64,000 nucleotides of DNA from Cyclobacteriaceae bacterium (GCA_016787665.1 JAEUUC010000013.1:248001-312000), one strand, 5' to 3'; shown: positions 40,891 through 49,943, counted from the first letter of the stretch. The notes: a model not told the origin generated them from the letters alone. A program made the numbers and translations.

Positions 40891-41907
40891 TCAGAACGTG
40901 AGTGATTTTGAGGCATAGATAGCCCCCTCGTGCCCACGAATCTCCAGGGTAACAACCGGCTGTGTGCCTTGCCAGTTGATTCGGATCAGCCCGAAATTCT
41001 TTTGAATCACTAAAGGGCCCGAGCGGAAACGGTTGGATTCCTCCCACGGTGTATTCCAGGTGTGGGTGAGCCCGCTGGAGGTGAAATCAACCAGCGGGTA
41101 CGAAATACCCGGAACATTCATCTCAGAAAATTCGGCAATGTGCCGATCGCCTGAAATGATCAACAGCCGTTTGGCTTTCGCCCGGCTCAGCAGATCCAAC
41201 AGCCGCTGCCGTGCGCGGGGGAAATTCCCCCACTTTTCAAATCGGTGCTCTTCGCTGATGACCTGAATACTTGAGTTAAGGATTACCAGCTGTGGGCGCT
41301 CATCGGTAAGTTCTTGCTCCAACCACTGCCACTGCGCTTCGCCCAAAACATCACCCGATGCATTGGGCAAGTAGCGGTAAGTCCTGTTTTTCGTTACGGT
41401 ATCCACATAGTGCTCCCGATACAGGGTATCGCGGAAGTAGCGGGTGTCCAGGTTGATCACCTTCACCTGCCGGCCTTTTGGCCCGAAAGTTTGCGCGTGG
41501 TACAAACCCTCGCGCTGTCGCACGGGGTGATTTCGGGGCAGATCAAGGAAGTCTGCGGCCAATACCTGGCTTTCTTTTTTTCGGGAGAAGAACTTTCCGC
41601 CATCATTCACCCCATAGTCGTGGTCGTCCCACGTGCCGGTGATGGCGCATGCACTGCGCAGGGCCTGATACCCGGCCCGGCTTTTCTGCTGATCGTATTT
41701 TTTCTTCAGCACCGTCAGATCATGCGAATCACCGTAGATGTTATCGCCTCCCCAGATCCAAACCTGGGGTTTCTGTTTTAAAATCTCATCCCATAGCTGG
41801 TCTTCCGCATTTTGGCGCGTGCAGGAACCGAAAGCAATAACTTCAACGGGTTTTGACTTTTGGGCGAAAGCCGGTACGGTCATGAGCAGGAGAACCAGTA
41901 GCCTCAT
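40891..41907 (-). CDS. PhoD-like phosphatase/phosphodiesterase
   Basis: A 338-residue exported metallophosphatase of the PhoD type. Signal peptide MRLLVLLLMTVPAFAQ; mature metal-binding motifs IAFGSCTRQNAEDQLW, WIWGGDNIYGDSHD, TWDDHDYGVNDGG and LLIISGDRHIAEFSE. Homologues release phosphate from phosphodiesters, teichoic acids or phospholipids, with Ca/Fe cofactors. It is shorter than Bacillus PhoD and lacks its N-terminal domain. The start at 41907 gives a clean signal peptide; the frame is open to 41937. Confidence 0.88.
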   Translation of the reverse strand: MRLLVLLLMTVPAFAQKSKPVEVIAFGSCTRQNAEDQLWDEILKQKPQVWIWGGDNIYGDSHDLTVLKKKYDQQKSRAGYQALRSACAITGTWDDHDYGVNDGGKFFSRKKESQVLAADFLDLPRNHPVRQREGLYHAQTFGPKGRQVKVINLDTRYFRDTLYREHYVDTVTKNRTYRYLPNASGDVLGEAQWQWLEQELTDERPQLVILNSSIQVISEEHRFEKWGNFPRARQRLLDLLSRAKAKRLLIISGDRHIAEFSEMNVPGISYPLVDFTSSGLTHTWNTPWEESNRFRSGPLVIQKNFGLIRINWQGTQPVVTLEIRGHEGAIYASKSLTF

Positions 41908-41983
41908 AGGTTGCCAAAGATGGGGTAACGAACGCAAACCACCACAGGAAAATATCTAAATTCGCGGTTTCTTAACATCGCGC

Positions 41984-43771
41984 ATGGCAACGCTGGACGA
42001 ACAAATCAAGACAGAAATCGGGAAAGCCGTTAGTGCGGTGGTGGGGCAACCGGTCGACAGCGTGCAGGTGCAACCCACTAATCCGGAGTTTGAAGGAAGC
42101 CATACGTTGGTTTGTTTTCCACTCACCAAACTCACCCGAAAGTCACCCGAAGAAACAGCCCGCCTGATTGGTGAGGAGTTGACGAAGGGGCAGTTGTTCA
42201 GTCGCTACAATGTCGTGAAGGGTTTCCTCAATCTGTCGGTGACTGACCCGGTATGGGTATCCACGCTACAAAACATTGCTCGGTTACCGCAGTTTGGGCA
42301 AACGGTGCCCCATGGCCGCGAGGTCATGATCGAATACTCGTCCCCCAACACCAATAAGCCGCTTCACCTGGGGCACTTGCGCAACAATTTTCTTGGCTTT
42401 AGTGTGAGCGAAATTTTCCGTGCCCTGGGGTACACCGTGCACCGGGTGCAGATCATCAATGATCGCGGCATTCACATTTGTAAGAGCATGGCGGCCTGGC
42501 AGCTTTTCGGTAACGGTGAAACCCCCGAGAGCAGTGGCATCAAGGGCGATCACCTGGTGGGCAAATATTACGTGCTGTTCGATAAGCAGTATAAGAAGGA
42601 GATGGCCGACCTGGCCGCGCGCGGTGTTCCGGAGGCAGAAGCCGAAAAGGAGGCACCCATCATGAAGCTGGCGATTGATTTGCTGCGCAAGTGGGAGTCA
42701 AAGGATGAAGCTACCCTGGCGCTATGGAAAACCATGAACGGCTGGGTGTACGAGGGGTTCAATAAGACCTATCGCCAGATGGGCGTTTTGTTCGATAAAC
42801 TCTACTACGAAAGCGACACCTACCTGCTGGGGAAAGATGAAGTGTTAAAGGGTGTTCAGCAAGGCGTGTTCTATAAGAAGGAAGACGGCAGCGTGTGGGT
42901 CGACCTGACCCAGGATGGCCTGGATAATAAAGTCTTACTGCGCGCGGATGGCACCTCGGTGTACATGACCCAGGACATTGGCACGGCCATTTTGCGTTTC
43001 CGCGATTTTCCGAATATTGAAGGGCAGGTCTACACGGTGGGGAACGAGCAGGAGTACCACTTCAAAGTGTTATTCCTGATCCTGAAAAAGTTAGGTTTCG
43101 CGTTTGCCGACAAATGCTACCACCTATCCTATGGCATGGTGGATTTACCCACGGGCAAGATGAAAAGCCGGGAGGGCACCGTAGTGGATGCCGATGACCT
43201 GATGAAAGAAATGCTGGACGAGGCGGAGAACCAGACCCGCGCGTTGGGCAAGATTGACGAAATGACCGATGCGCAGGCGCACGAGTTGTTCGATATGGTG
43301 GGGATGGGGGCGTTAAAATTCTTCCTGCTTAAAGTTGATCCCAAAAAACGGATGCTGTTCGATCCGGCTGAGTCGATTCAGTTGCAGGGGCATACAGGGC
43401 CGTTCATTCAATACACCCATGCCCGCATACAGGCGTTATTGCGTAAAGCTGCGGAGCTCAAGGTTAGCCCGAATACGGATGCGCTGGATTTATCCGTTGC
43501 ACTCGATTCGGCCGAGCTTCAGGTAATAGCCCTGCTCAACAGCTATCCGGTGCGTTTGCAGGAGGCTGGCCGCACGTATTCACCGGCTGTGGTGGCTGCA
43601 TTTGCGTACGATCTGGCAAAGGAATACAACCAGTTTTATCAGTCGATCAGCATTTTGGGCGAAACGGACAAAGCCAAAGTGAATCTCCGCCTGTGTTTGT
43701 CGCTGACGGTGGGTCGTGCGCTCAAGCACAGCATGAGTTTGCTCGGCATTCGCGTGCCCGACAAGATGTAA
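41984..43771 (+). CDS. argS: Arginyl-tRNA synthetase
   Basis: Class I aminoacyl-tRNA synthetase that charges tRNA-Arg. The 595-residue protein has the N-terminal Add1 domain (about 1-110), the HIGH-type motif SSPNTNKPLHLGHLRNN, the KMSKS-type region GKMKSREGTVVDADDL and the C-terminal DALR anticodon-binding domain (about 470-595, with QLQGHTGPFIQYTHARIQAL before it). It stands alone between the PhoD and glutathione peroxidase genes. Confidence 0.96.
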   Translation: MATLDEQIKTEIGKAVSAVVGQPVDSVQVQPTNPEFEGSHTLVCFPLTKLTRKSPEETARLIGEELTKGQLFSRYNVVKGFLNLSVTDPVWVSTLQNIARLPQFGQTVPHGREVMIEYSSPNTNKPLHLGHLRNNFLGFSVSEIFRALGYTVHRVQIINDRGIHICKSMAAWQLFGNGETPESSGIKGDHLVGKYYVLFDKQYKKEMADLAARGVPEAEAEKEAPIMKLAIDLLRKWESKDEATLALWKTMNGWVYEGFNKTYRQMGVLFDKLYYESDTYLLGKDEVLKGVQQGVFYKKEDGSVWVDLTQDGLDNKVLLRADGTSVYMTQDIGTAILRFRDFPNIEGQVYTVGNEQEYHFKVLFLILKKLGFAFADKCYHLSYGMVDLPTGKMKSREGTVVDADDLMKEMLDEAENQTRALGKIDEMTDAQAHELFDMVGMGALKFFLLKVDPKKRMLFDPAESIQLQGHTGPFIQYTHARIQALLRKAAELKVSPNTDALDLSVALDSAELQVIALLNSYPVRLQEAGRTYSPAVVAAFAYDLAKEYNQFYQSISILGETDKAKVNLRLCLSLTVGRALKHSMSLLGIRVPDKM

Positions 43772-43801
43772 CCTTTTGCCGGGTAGCTTGTTACTTGTTT
43801 C

Positions 43802-44293
43802 ATGAAAACCATCTTCGCTACCCTGATCTTAACCATGAGTTTATCTGCCCCCACGCTATACGACTTCAAAATCAACGCCCTGGACGGCCGCACCATTGAT
43901 TTTGCCCAGTATAAAGGCAAGGCGCTGCTCATCGTCAACACAGCTTCGCGTTGCGGCTACACGCCCCAATATGCCGATTTGCAGGAATTGCATAAGACTT
44001 ACGGTAGCAAGGTTACCATACTCGGTTTTCCAGCCAATAATTTTGGAGGCCAGGAGCCGGGAACCAACGCTCAGATTTCAGAGTTCTGTCAGAAGAATTA
44101 TGGCGTAACCTTCCAGATGTTTGAGAAAATTTCCGTGACGGGCAAGGACCAACATCCGCTGTACGGATGGTTGAAGGAGAAGACAGGCAAAGAGCCTACG
44201 TGGAATTTTTGCAAGTATCTGGTAAAGCCGGATGGCACAGTCAAATTTTTCGGTTCAGGTGTCAACCCCGCAGAAATTCTAGATGAAATCTAA
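43802..44293 (+). CDS. Glutathione peroxidase family protein
   Basis: A 163-residue thiol peroxidase of the glutathione peroxidase family. A signal-like start (MKTIFATLILTMSLSAP) suggests export. The peroxidatic residue is C51 in NTASRCGYTPQYADL, encoded by TGC and so not selenocysteine; the Gln of FPANNFGGQEPG and the Trp of TWNFCKYL complete the catalytic set. Most bacterial members use thioredoxin. The next gene is a clear paralogue overlapping by 11 bases. Confidence 0.9.
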   Translation: MKTIFATLILTMSLSAPTLYDFKINALDGRTIDFAQYKGKALLIVNTASRCGYTPQYADLQELHKTYGSKVTILGFPANNFGGQEPGTNAQISEFCQKNYGVTFQMFEKISVTGKDQHPLYGWLKEKTGKEPTWNFCKYLVKPDGTVKFFGSGVNPAEILDEI

Positions 44294-44846
44294 AGTTATT
44301 ATTCTATCCGTCATTCTTATGGGATTAGCCTCCATGTTAGCCGCCAAATTGTCGGGCAACCGCGAACCCCAGGGTGCGGTGCCCGCGTCCATTTACGACC
44401 TCAAAATCAAAAGTCTCGATGGAAAAGAGATTGACTTCTCCCAGTATCGCGGGAAGAAGCTTTTGATCGTGAACACGGCTTCGAAGTGCGGCAAGACCCC
44501 GCAATACGCTGGCTTGGAAAAGCTTCACGAGCAATACCAAAACAAGGTTTCTATACTTGGTTTTCCGGCTAACAATTTTCTGTGGCAGGAGCCAGGCTCC
44601 AATCAGGAGATCGCGGAATTCTGTGAGCGTAATTACGGTGTGAAGTTTCAGATGTTTGAAAAGATTTCCGTTAAGGGATCCGATCAACATCCGCTCTATC
44701 AATGGCTTCAGTCGAAAACCGGCCACAAGCCCGACTGGAATTTTGCCAAGTATCTCGTGAGCGAAGACGGCACGCGGGTGACTTTTTTTAAGTCGTCTGT
44801 TCAACCGCTGGATGATCAATTGGTTTCGTTGATCATACAACCGTGA
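44283..44846 (+). CDS. Glutathione peroxidase family protein (tandem paralogue)
   Basis: A 187-residue paralogue of the preceding peroxidase: peroxidatic C69 in NTASKCGKTPQYAGLEKL, FPANNFLWQEPGSN with the Gln, and DWNFAKYLVSEDGT. A hydrophobic N-terminus (KVIILSVILMGLASMLAAKL) suggests export or a membrane anchor. Its start lies inside the upstream gene (11-base overlap) and its stop touches the DoxX start, so three genes form one transcript. The two peroxidases likely arose by tandem duplication. Confidence 0.9.
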   Translation: MKSKVIILSVILMGLASMLAAKLSGNREPQGAVPASIYDLKIKSLDGKEIDFSQYRGKKLLIVNTASKCGKTPQYAGLEKLHEQYQNKVSILGFPANNFLWQEPGSNQEIAEFCERNYGVKFQMFEKISVKGSDQHPLYQWLQSKTGHKPDWNFAKYLVSEDGTRVTFFKSSVQPLDDQLVSLIIQP

Positions 44847-45250
44847 TGCTGAAGCACCTGGTATCAGCCAAAATCTGGTCGCTGGATGTGGGCCTTCTCA
44901 TTTTAAGGGCCAGCTGTGGGTTTATGGCTACACATGGGTGGAGTAAGTTCATTCATTTTGCCGAGCGCAGTGTCAAGTGGCCCGATCCATTTCACGTTAC
45001 CCCGCCCGTTTCGCTGGGTCTCACCGTTTTTGCCGAGTTGGTGTGCACGCTGCTGGTCGTGGTGGGGCTCTACACCCGCCTGGCGCTCGTCCCCTTGATC
45101 ATTTGCATGGCCGTGGCGGTATTCATCATTCATGGCGATGACCCTTTTGGCGATAAAGAACACGCCCTGTTGTTTTTACTGCCCTATCTCGCGCTGATGT
45201 TCACCGGGCCGGGCAAGTATTCCCTCGATCGAGTCATCCGCAAAGCGTAG
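44846..45250 (+). CDS. DoxX family membrane protein
   Basis: A 134-residue four-helix membrane protein of the DoxX family: GLLILRASCGFMATHGWSKF at the start, LGLTVFAELVCTLLVVVGLY, LALVPLIICMAVAVFII and LLFLLPYLALMFTGPGKYSLD. DoxX proteins are linked to quinone-coupled redox or thiol stress. The ATG at 44846 overlaps the stop of the peroxidase (a GTG at 44843 is an alternative), and the pairing with two exported peroxidases fits an oxidative-stress role, which is inferred. Confidence 0.85.
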   Translation: MLKHLVSAKIWSLDVGLLILRASCGFMATHGWSKFIHFAERSVKWPDPFHVTPPVSLGLTVFAELVCTLLVVVGLYTRLALVPLIICMAVAVFIIHGDDPFGDKEHALLFLLPYLALMFTGPGKYSLDRVIRKA

Positions 45251-45362
45251 CCGGTTTCGCCCCCAAAAAACTCCGGTTTCACCGACTTTTTGCGCCCACC
45301 TGCCTTTTCGGGCTGTCGGCAACCCTTCCGGAGCCGTTATTTTGGGTATAAATCGAACGCAT

Positions 45363-46091
45363 ATGGGCGAGCAACGCAACAAATTGAGTAACAGCTTCTG
45401 GGTAGGGGCTATTATTTTAGGCATCGGCAGTTTCCTTCTGCTCGATCGACTTGACTTATTGGATTTTCCGCGCTGGCTGTTTTCCTGGAAAGTATTCCTG
45501 ATCGCGCTGGGTGTTGTCATCGGGGTGAACAGGCGCTTTGAAGGCATCGGCTGGTTGGTCCTGATCTTAGTGGGTTCCTTTTTTCTGTTGGAAGATATTT
45601 TCTTCGACTGGGACTTGCGCAGATACTTTTTCCCGGTCGCAATTATAGCCGTGGGTCTGGTTATTTTGACCCGCGCAGTTGCCGGTAGCGGGGCGCGTGA
45701 AGCACGCAAATCGGCCATGAATTCGGATGGGATTGTGGCCACCGATGAAGGCGGTGAAGATTACTTCGACCTCGTGGCCGTGTTTGGGGGTATCAAGCGC
45801 AAAGTGTTTTCCAAGATGTTTCGCGGAGGAAAAGCTACGTCCGTTTTCGGTGGTGTGGATATTGACTTGTCGCAGGCCGACATGAATGGTACCGTCCTGG
45901 TTGATGTGGTGTGTATTTTTGGCGGTATCAAACTGATTGTGCCTTCAAACTGGGAAACTAAAAATGATGTGACCGCCATTATGGGTGGGGTAGAGGATAA
46001 GCGCACTTCCCTGGGCACTACGCCAACCAAAAAAATTGTGCTGACCGGTTTCGTTATGTTTGGCGGAGTAGATATCAAAAGCTACGTTTAG
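45363..46091 (+). CDS. LiaF-like membrane protein
   Basis: A 242-residue protein with an N-terminal membrane part of four hydrophobic segments (about 15-110) and a C-terminal soluble part resembling the cell-wall-stress LiaF domain (VAVFGGIKRKVFSKMF, ATSVFGGVDIDLSQADM, VCIFGGIKLIVPSNWE, VMFGGVDIKSYV): repeated FGG-turns that pack as a beta-helix-like fold. In Firmicutes LiaF restrains a histidine kinase; here a LytS-type kinase follows, so a similar sensor role is plausible. The start at 45363 is chosen over an in-frame TTG at 45342. Confidence 0.85.
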   Translation: MGEQRNKLSNSFWVGAIILGIGSFLLLDRLDLLDFPRWLFSWKVFLIALGVVIGVNRRFEGIGWLVLILVGSFFLLEDIFFDWDLRRYFFPVAIIAVGLVILTRAVAGSGAREARKSAMNSDGIVATDEGGEDYFDLVAVFGGIKRKVFSKMFRGGKATSVFGGVDIDLSQADMNGTVLVDVVCIFGGIKLIVPSNWETKNDVTAIMGGVEDKRTSLGTTPTKKIVLTGFVMFGGVDIKSYV

Positions 46092-46096
46092 TAAAT

Positions 46097-46121
46097 GAGG
46101 CGGCAACTCTGTTGCCGCCTC
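46097..46121 (+). terminator. Perfect 11-bp hairpin after the LiaF-like gene
   Basis: GAGGCGGCAAC (46097-46107) and GTTGCCGCCTC (46111-46121) form an 11-bp perfect stem with loop TCT, starting 5 bases after the LiaF-like stop. No T-run follows on either strand, so it may be a transcript-end stabiliser or partial terminator rather than a classic one. Confidence 0.55.
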
Positions 46122-46153
46122 CCACTAAAATCCCTCTGTTAACCCTATTCGCC

Positions 46154-46435
46154 ATGTTAACCTGGTATCTGATAAAACTGATTTACTTCGCAGGCGGTGA
46201 GACCATCGGCAGTGAAGCGAAGTTTGAAGAGCGGTGCATGATGTTGCAAGCCGATGAGGCCGGCTGGGCGCGCGAGAAGGCGGTGGTGCTGGCCCGGCTG
46301 CAGGAGCAATCGATGTCTGCACGGTTTGTGCGGGTGAGCGAGGTGGTAGCCCTGACCGAATATGAAGGCGCATGTCTGATGGCACCTTCTACTTTACCGG
46401 TCTCCGTATTTGTTGAAGGCCGCGCAGCCCGGTAA
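46154..46435 (+). CDS. Hypothetical protein between LiaF-like and LytS genes
   Basis: A 93-residue open frame with a hydrophobic start (MLTWYLIKLIYFAGGETIG), then an acidic/Arg-rich helical centre (EERCMMLQADEAGWAREKAVVLARLQ) and a weakly conserved-looking end. It has no recognised family. The ATG at 46154 is the first in frame after the hairpin; the earlier open part contains no ATG. It ends 10 bases before the LytS start. I rate it a plausible small gene with a membrane-associated start, not certain. Confidence 0.5.
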   Translation: MLTWYLIKLIYFAGGETIGSEAKFEERCMMLQADEAGWAREKAVVLARLQEQSMSARFVRVSEVVALTEYEGACLMAPSTLPVSVFVEGRAAR

Positions 46436-46445
46436 TTTGCAGCGC

Positions 46446-47498
46446 ATGTCACTTCTGTCTTCCCGCGCAGTGCCCCGCAAGACGCTAATCGTAGTCTCAG
46501 TCGCTTTTGCCTGGTGGCTGGTGCAAGCTATGCTCACCTACCCGTTCCTGTCCTCGTTCGAGGTGGCGGCCTGGGACTCGGCTGCGTTTGGCGGCACACT
46601 GGCCATTGTAGCGCTAGCCGCGCACAACCTGCTGTTTCGCTACATCCCCGAATATGGCAAACATGGCTTTGCCGTGGGGTTAAGTGCGGGCGCTGCCTGG
46701 CTGAGCGTTTGGGTGGCCCGGCAGGCCATCGATCCCTGGGTAACCGATGCAGGGTATGCCGCCTTCCTGAATGAAGGGGAGTACCTCCGCCTCGCGGTGC
46801 ATTTTTTGTGGATGATGGGCATCACCCTCATCAGCCTGATGGCCGATGATGTGAACCGGAAGAGGGCGGAAGTGCAACAGGAAGCGGATGTGAAGTCGTT
46901 TGTGCGCGAAGCCGAGCTTCAGAAGCTGCAGTTGCAGCTGCAGCCTCACTTTCTGTTCAACAGTTTAAATTCCATCAATGCCCTGATCCTGTTCGATACG
47001 GAAAAGGCACGCGAAATGATCGGCCAGTTGTCGGATTTTTTGCGTGCAACCCTGAAGCGGGCCGATGAACAGTGGATTTCACTGGAGGAAGAATTCCAAT
47101 ACATCAACCTGTATTTGTCGATTGAGAAGGTGCGCTTCGGTCATCGCCTGCAGGTGGAGGCCGATCTGGATGAGCAACTCAAGATCTGGTTGATCCCACC
47201 GCTCATTCTTCAACCGTTGGTTGAAAATGCGATCAAGTTTGGCCTGTATGGAACAACCGAGCAGGTGAAAATAACCATGATCACCTCACGTGTGGATGAC
47301 CATTTAACGATCCGCATTTCCAACCCTTTTGATGCCGATGCGCAGCCGGCCAGTGGTACCGGTTTCGGGTTGCACGGGCTCAAGCGCAGACTTTATCTTT
47401 TATATGCCCGCAACGATTTATTGCAGACGCGCACGGAAGGAGATCAATTCATTGTTCAGTTAACCCTGCCCGAAAAATATGAAGGTAATCTTAATTGA
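46446..47498 (+). CDS. LytS-type sensor histidine kinase
   Basis: A 350-residue membrane histidine kinase. Four hydrophobic segments (about 10-140) and a coiled-coil linker (NRKRAEVQQEADVKSFVREA) lead to the His_kinase domain with phospho-accepting His in LQLQLQPHFLFNSLNSINAL, then the N box PLVENAIKFG and the G box GTGFGLHGLKRRLYLLY. It has no extracellular sensor domain of size, so it probably senses through the membrane part. Its 3' end overlaps the LytTR regulator by 20 bases. The LiaF-like gene upstream may modulate it. Confidence 0.9.
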   Translation: MSLLSSRAVPRKTLIVVSVAFAWWLVQAMLTYPFLSSFEVAAWDSAAFGGTLAIVALAAHNLLFRYIPEYGKHGFAVGLSAGAAWLSVWVARQAIDPWVTDAGYAAFLNEGEYLRLAVHFLWMMGITLISLMADDVNRKRAEVQQEADVKSFVREAELQKLQLQLQPHFLFNSLNSINALILFDTEKAREMIGQLSDFLRATLKRADEQWISLEEEFQYINLYLSIEKVRFGHRLQVEADLDEQLKIWLIPPLILQPLVENAIKFGLYGTTEQVKITMITSRVDDHLTIRISNPFDADAQPASGTGFGLHGLKRRLYLLYARNDLLQTRTEGDQFIVQLTLPEKYEGNLN

Positions 47499-48216
47499 TG
47501 ACGAGCCGCTGGCCCGGGCGGTAATCAAAGCCCACCTGCGCAAGTTCCCTGAACTGGAGGTGGTGGCCGAATGTGGCGATGGCTTTGAAGGTGTTAAGGC
47601 CATTCAGCAGTTTCAACCCGATTTGGTTTTTCTCGATATCCAGATGCCGAAAATCAATGGCTTTGAAATGCTGGAACTGGTGGAATCCAAACCATCCGTC
47701 ATTTTTGTCACCGCTTATGATACCTATGCCATTCAGGCCTTTGAGGCCAACGCAGTCGATTACCTCCTCAAACCGGTATCGGAGGAGCGTTTTCATCAGG
47801 CGCTGCTGAAGTGGAAAGCGCACATGACCTTGCCGTCCCCGGCAGGAGTCGACCAGGTGCTGGAGTCAATGGCCAAAACCTCACCGCAACAACAGCGTGT
47901 GGTGGTCAAGACCGGCAGCAAGGTGAAAATTATTCCCCTGCACGAGGTGCTCTACTTTGAAGCCGATGATGATTACGTGAAGGTGATCACGGCCGAGGGG
48001 GCGTTTCTCAAGAACAAAACCATGGGCTTCTATGAAAACTCGCTCGACCCACAGCAATTTGTCCGGATACACCGTTCGTACATCGTGCAGGTGAATCAGA
48101 TCACGCGGATTGAGCCCTATCAAAAAGAAACCCACATGGCGGTGTTGCGCAGTGGTGTATCGCTGCCCGTAAGTAAAACCGGTTACGTCAAACTGAAGGG
48201 AATTTTGGGCGTGTAG
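47479..48216 (+). CDS. LytTR family response regulator
   Basis: A 245-residue two-domain regulator. The receiver domain (about 1-120) has the acidic pocket DDE at 7-9, phospho-acceptor D53 in LVFLDIQMPK and K in YLLKPVSEERF. The LytTR DNA-binding domain (about 145-245) shows VLYFEADDDYVKVIT and FVRIHRSYIVQVNQI. It is paired with the LytS kinase by a 20-base overlap. Target genes are not visible. Confidence 0.92.
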   Translation: MKVILIDDEPLARAVIKAHLRKFPELEVVAECGDGFEGVKAIQQFQPDLVFLDIQMPKINGFEMLELVESKPSVIFVTAYDTYAIQAFEANAVDYLLKPVSEERFHQALLKWKAHMTLPSPAGVDQVLESMAKTSPQQQRVVVKTGSKVKIIPLHEVLYFEADDDYVKVITAEGAFLKNKTMGFYENSLDPQQFVRIHRSYIVQVNQITRIEPYQKETHMAVLRSGVSLPVSKTGYVKLKGILGV

Positions 48217-48246
48217 CGCCTGCTTACCCCTATATTTGCGCCCGGT

Positions 48247-49140
48247 ATGATGAAGCATTGGATAGAAGCCTTTCGGCTTCGCACGTTACCGTTATCACTG
48301 GCGTGCATCGGCATGGGAAGTTTTCTGGCGGCAGCCGAAGGCCGTTTTCAATGGAGTCTGTTTGCGCTGGCTTGTTTAACCACCATTTTCCTCCAGGTAC
48401 TTTCTAATTTGGCTAACGACTATGGTGACTCCATTCATGGAGCTGACCATGCCGAACGCCTTGGGCCCAAGCGGGCAGTGCAATCTGGAAAAATTTCTTC
48501 GGAGGCCATGCGTAGAGCAGTTGCTCTATTCGCAGGTGCAAGTTTCCTGTCGGGTTGCCTGTTGCTTTACATCGCGTTTGGGTTCAACTGGCAGTTGATT
48601 GGATTTTTTCTGGGGCTTGGCCTGCTCAGTATTCTGGCGGCCGTGGGCTACACCGTGGGCAAGAAGCCTTACGGTTACCTCGGTTTGGGCGATCTCTCCG
48701 TGTTTCTTTTTTTTGGGCTGGTCGGTGTTATGGGCACCTACTTTCTGTTTACCCGCGAGTTTAATGCGGGCATGATTTGGCCGGCTATGAGTTGCGGTTT
48801 TTTTTCCATTGCCGTGCTCAACATCAATAATATCCGCGATATGGAGAGCGATCGCCAGGCGGGAAAATTTTCAATTCCGGTGCGGTTGGGTAAGCGTTGG
48901 GCGGTGCGCTACCATATTTTTTTGTTGGCGGCCGGGCTTCTGAGCGCCATCGTCTACACGCTCGGTCATTATACCAGCGGCTGGCAATTCATTTTTTTGG
49001 CGATTACGCCTTTGCTGGTGGTCAATGGCCGGGCCGCAGCGAACTACACCCCCCAGCGGCTTGACCCGTACCTCCGGCAAATGGCGCTCAGCACGCTTTT
49101 GTTTGTGGTGCTCTTCGGTGCCGCGCAACTCATTTTCTAA
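48247..49140 (+). CDS. menA: 1,4-dihydroxy-2-naphthoate polyprenyltransferase
   Basis: Integral membrane UbiA-family prenyltransferase that attaches the polyprenyl tail in menaquinone synthesis. The 297-residue protein has eight or nine membrane segments and the Asp-rich motifs NLANDYGDSIHGADH and NINNIRDMESDRQAGK, plus the MenA-specific KRAVQSGKI. Menaquinone would be the electron donor for the respiratory genes downstream. TATATTTG (exact −7 element) at 48231-48238 lies only 8 bases before the ATG, which suggests an almost leaderless mRNA. Confidence 0.93.
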   Translation: MMKHWIEAFRLRTLPLSLACIGMGSFLAAAEGRFQWSLFALACLTTIFLQVLSNLANDYGDSIHGADHAERLGPKRAVQSGKISSEAMRRAVALFAGASFLSGCLLLYIAFGFNWQLIGFFLGLGLLSILAAVGYTVGKKPYGYLGLGDLSVFLFFGLVGVMGTYFLFTREFNAGMIWPAMSCGFFSIAVLNINNIRDMESDRQAGKFSIPVRLGKRWAVRYHIFLLAAGLLSAIVYTLGHYTSGWQFIFLAITPLLVVNGRAAANYTPQRLDPYLRQMALSTLLFVVLFGAAQLIF

Positions 49141-49191
49141 TGAACTAATTTTCTTTTTCCGATGTAGATTTAACGTATCTTAGCGGTGACT

Positions 49192-49908
49192 ATGGCGAAG
49201 ACGGAATTCTCAATTGCGTGTAATCTGTGTGAGTACCTGAAAGACTCCCTGTTCAATGGCTTGAATCCCGAAGATCTCGAACATATTAACGTTCACAAGA
49301 CCTGCATTCAGTACCGCAAAGGCCAGAACTTGTTTTATGAAGGCACACGCCCCATGGGGCTGTATTGCATCAATGGCGGTAAGGTGAAGGTTTTTAAAAA
49401 CAATGTTCAGGGCAAAGAATACATCATTTACATCGCCAAGCCGGGCGATTTCCTGGGTTATCGGGCCTTGTTGAGTGAAGAATTTTATGGAGCCACAGCC
49501 CAGGTGTTGGAAGATGCCAAAATCTGTTTCATCCCCCGCGAGCAGTTTTTCAGCGTTCTTAACCGAAATCCAACATTCATGCGAAAGGTGATTAAGGCCG
49601 TTTGCCATGAAATGGGTATTATGGAAGAGCGCATGGCCGAATTGGCCCACAAATCGGTACGCGAACGCCTGGCCGCGAACCTGCTCATGTTAAAAGAAAC
49701 CTACGGAATGGAAGGCGAGGGCAGTTCGCTTATTGACCTCGCCCTTTCGCGCGAGGACCTGGCCAGCATCGTGGGTACAGCTACCGAGACGGTTATTCGT
49801 CTGCTCTCGGAATTCAAATCAGACGGATTGATATCGTTTGAAGGCAAGAAGATCCGTGTTATCGACCCAAAAAAATTAGCCAAGCAGGCCGATCTTATCG
49901 TGGCCTAA
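49192..49908 (+). CDS. Crp/Fnr family regulator (Cys-rich N-terminus)
   Basis: A 238-residue regulator with a cyclic-nucleotide-type sensor fold (about 25-150, with the turn SVLNRNPTFMRKVIKAVCHE following) and a C-terminal helix-turn-helix, LSREDLASIVGTATETVIRLLSEF, where the E-T-V-I-R recognition helix resembles that of FNR. Four or more Cys are present, C10 and C13 as CNLC, C38 and others, a setting in which an iron-sulfur cluster or redox switch is possible but unproven. A GTG start at 49186 is the alternative. The FNR-like operators nearby (49944-49978 and 54800-54815) are its candidate targets. Confidence 0.88.
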   Translation: MAKTEFSIACNLCEYLKDSLFNGLNPEDLEHINVHKTCIQYRKGQNLFYEGTRPMGLYCINGGKVKVFKNNVQGKEYIIYIAKPGDFLGYRALLSEEFYGATAQVLEDAKICFIPREQFFSVLNRNPTFMRKVIKAVCHEMGIMEERMAELAHKSVRERLAANLLMLKETYGMEGEGSSLIDLALSREDLASIVGTATETVIRLLSEFKSDGLISFEGKKIRVIDPKKLAKQADLIVA

Positions 49909-49943
49909 CGGCCCGCACCAACCCCGCGCTCATCTTTATCGGC

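Noticed and set aside
43952..44500. Selenocysteine in the glutathione peroxidases
   Set aside because: Both peroxidatic codons are TGC, not TGA, and no SECIS-like structure is needed.
46097..46121. Classic intrinsic terminator after the LiaF-like gene
   Set aside because: The hairpin is perfect, but no T-run follows on either strand, so strong termination is unproven; kept only as a hairpin.
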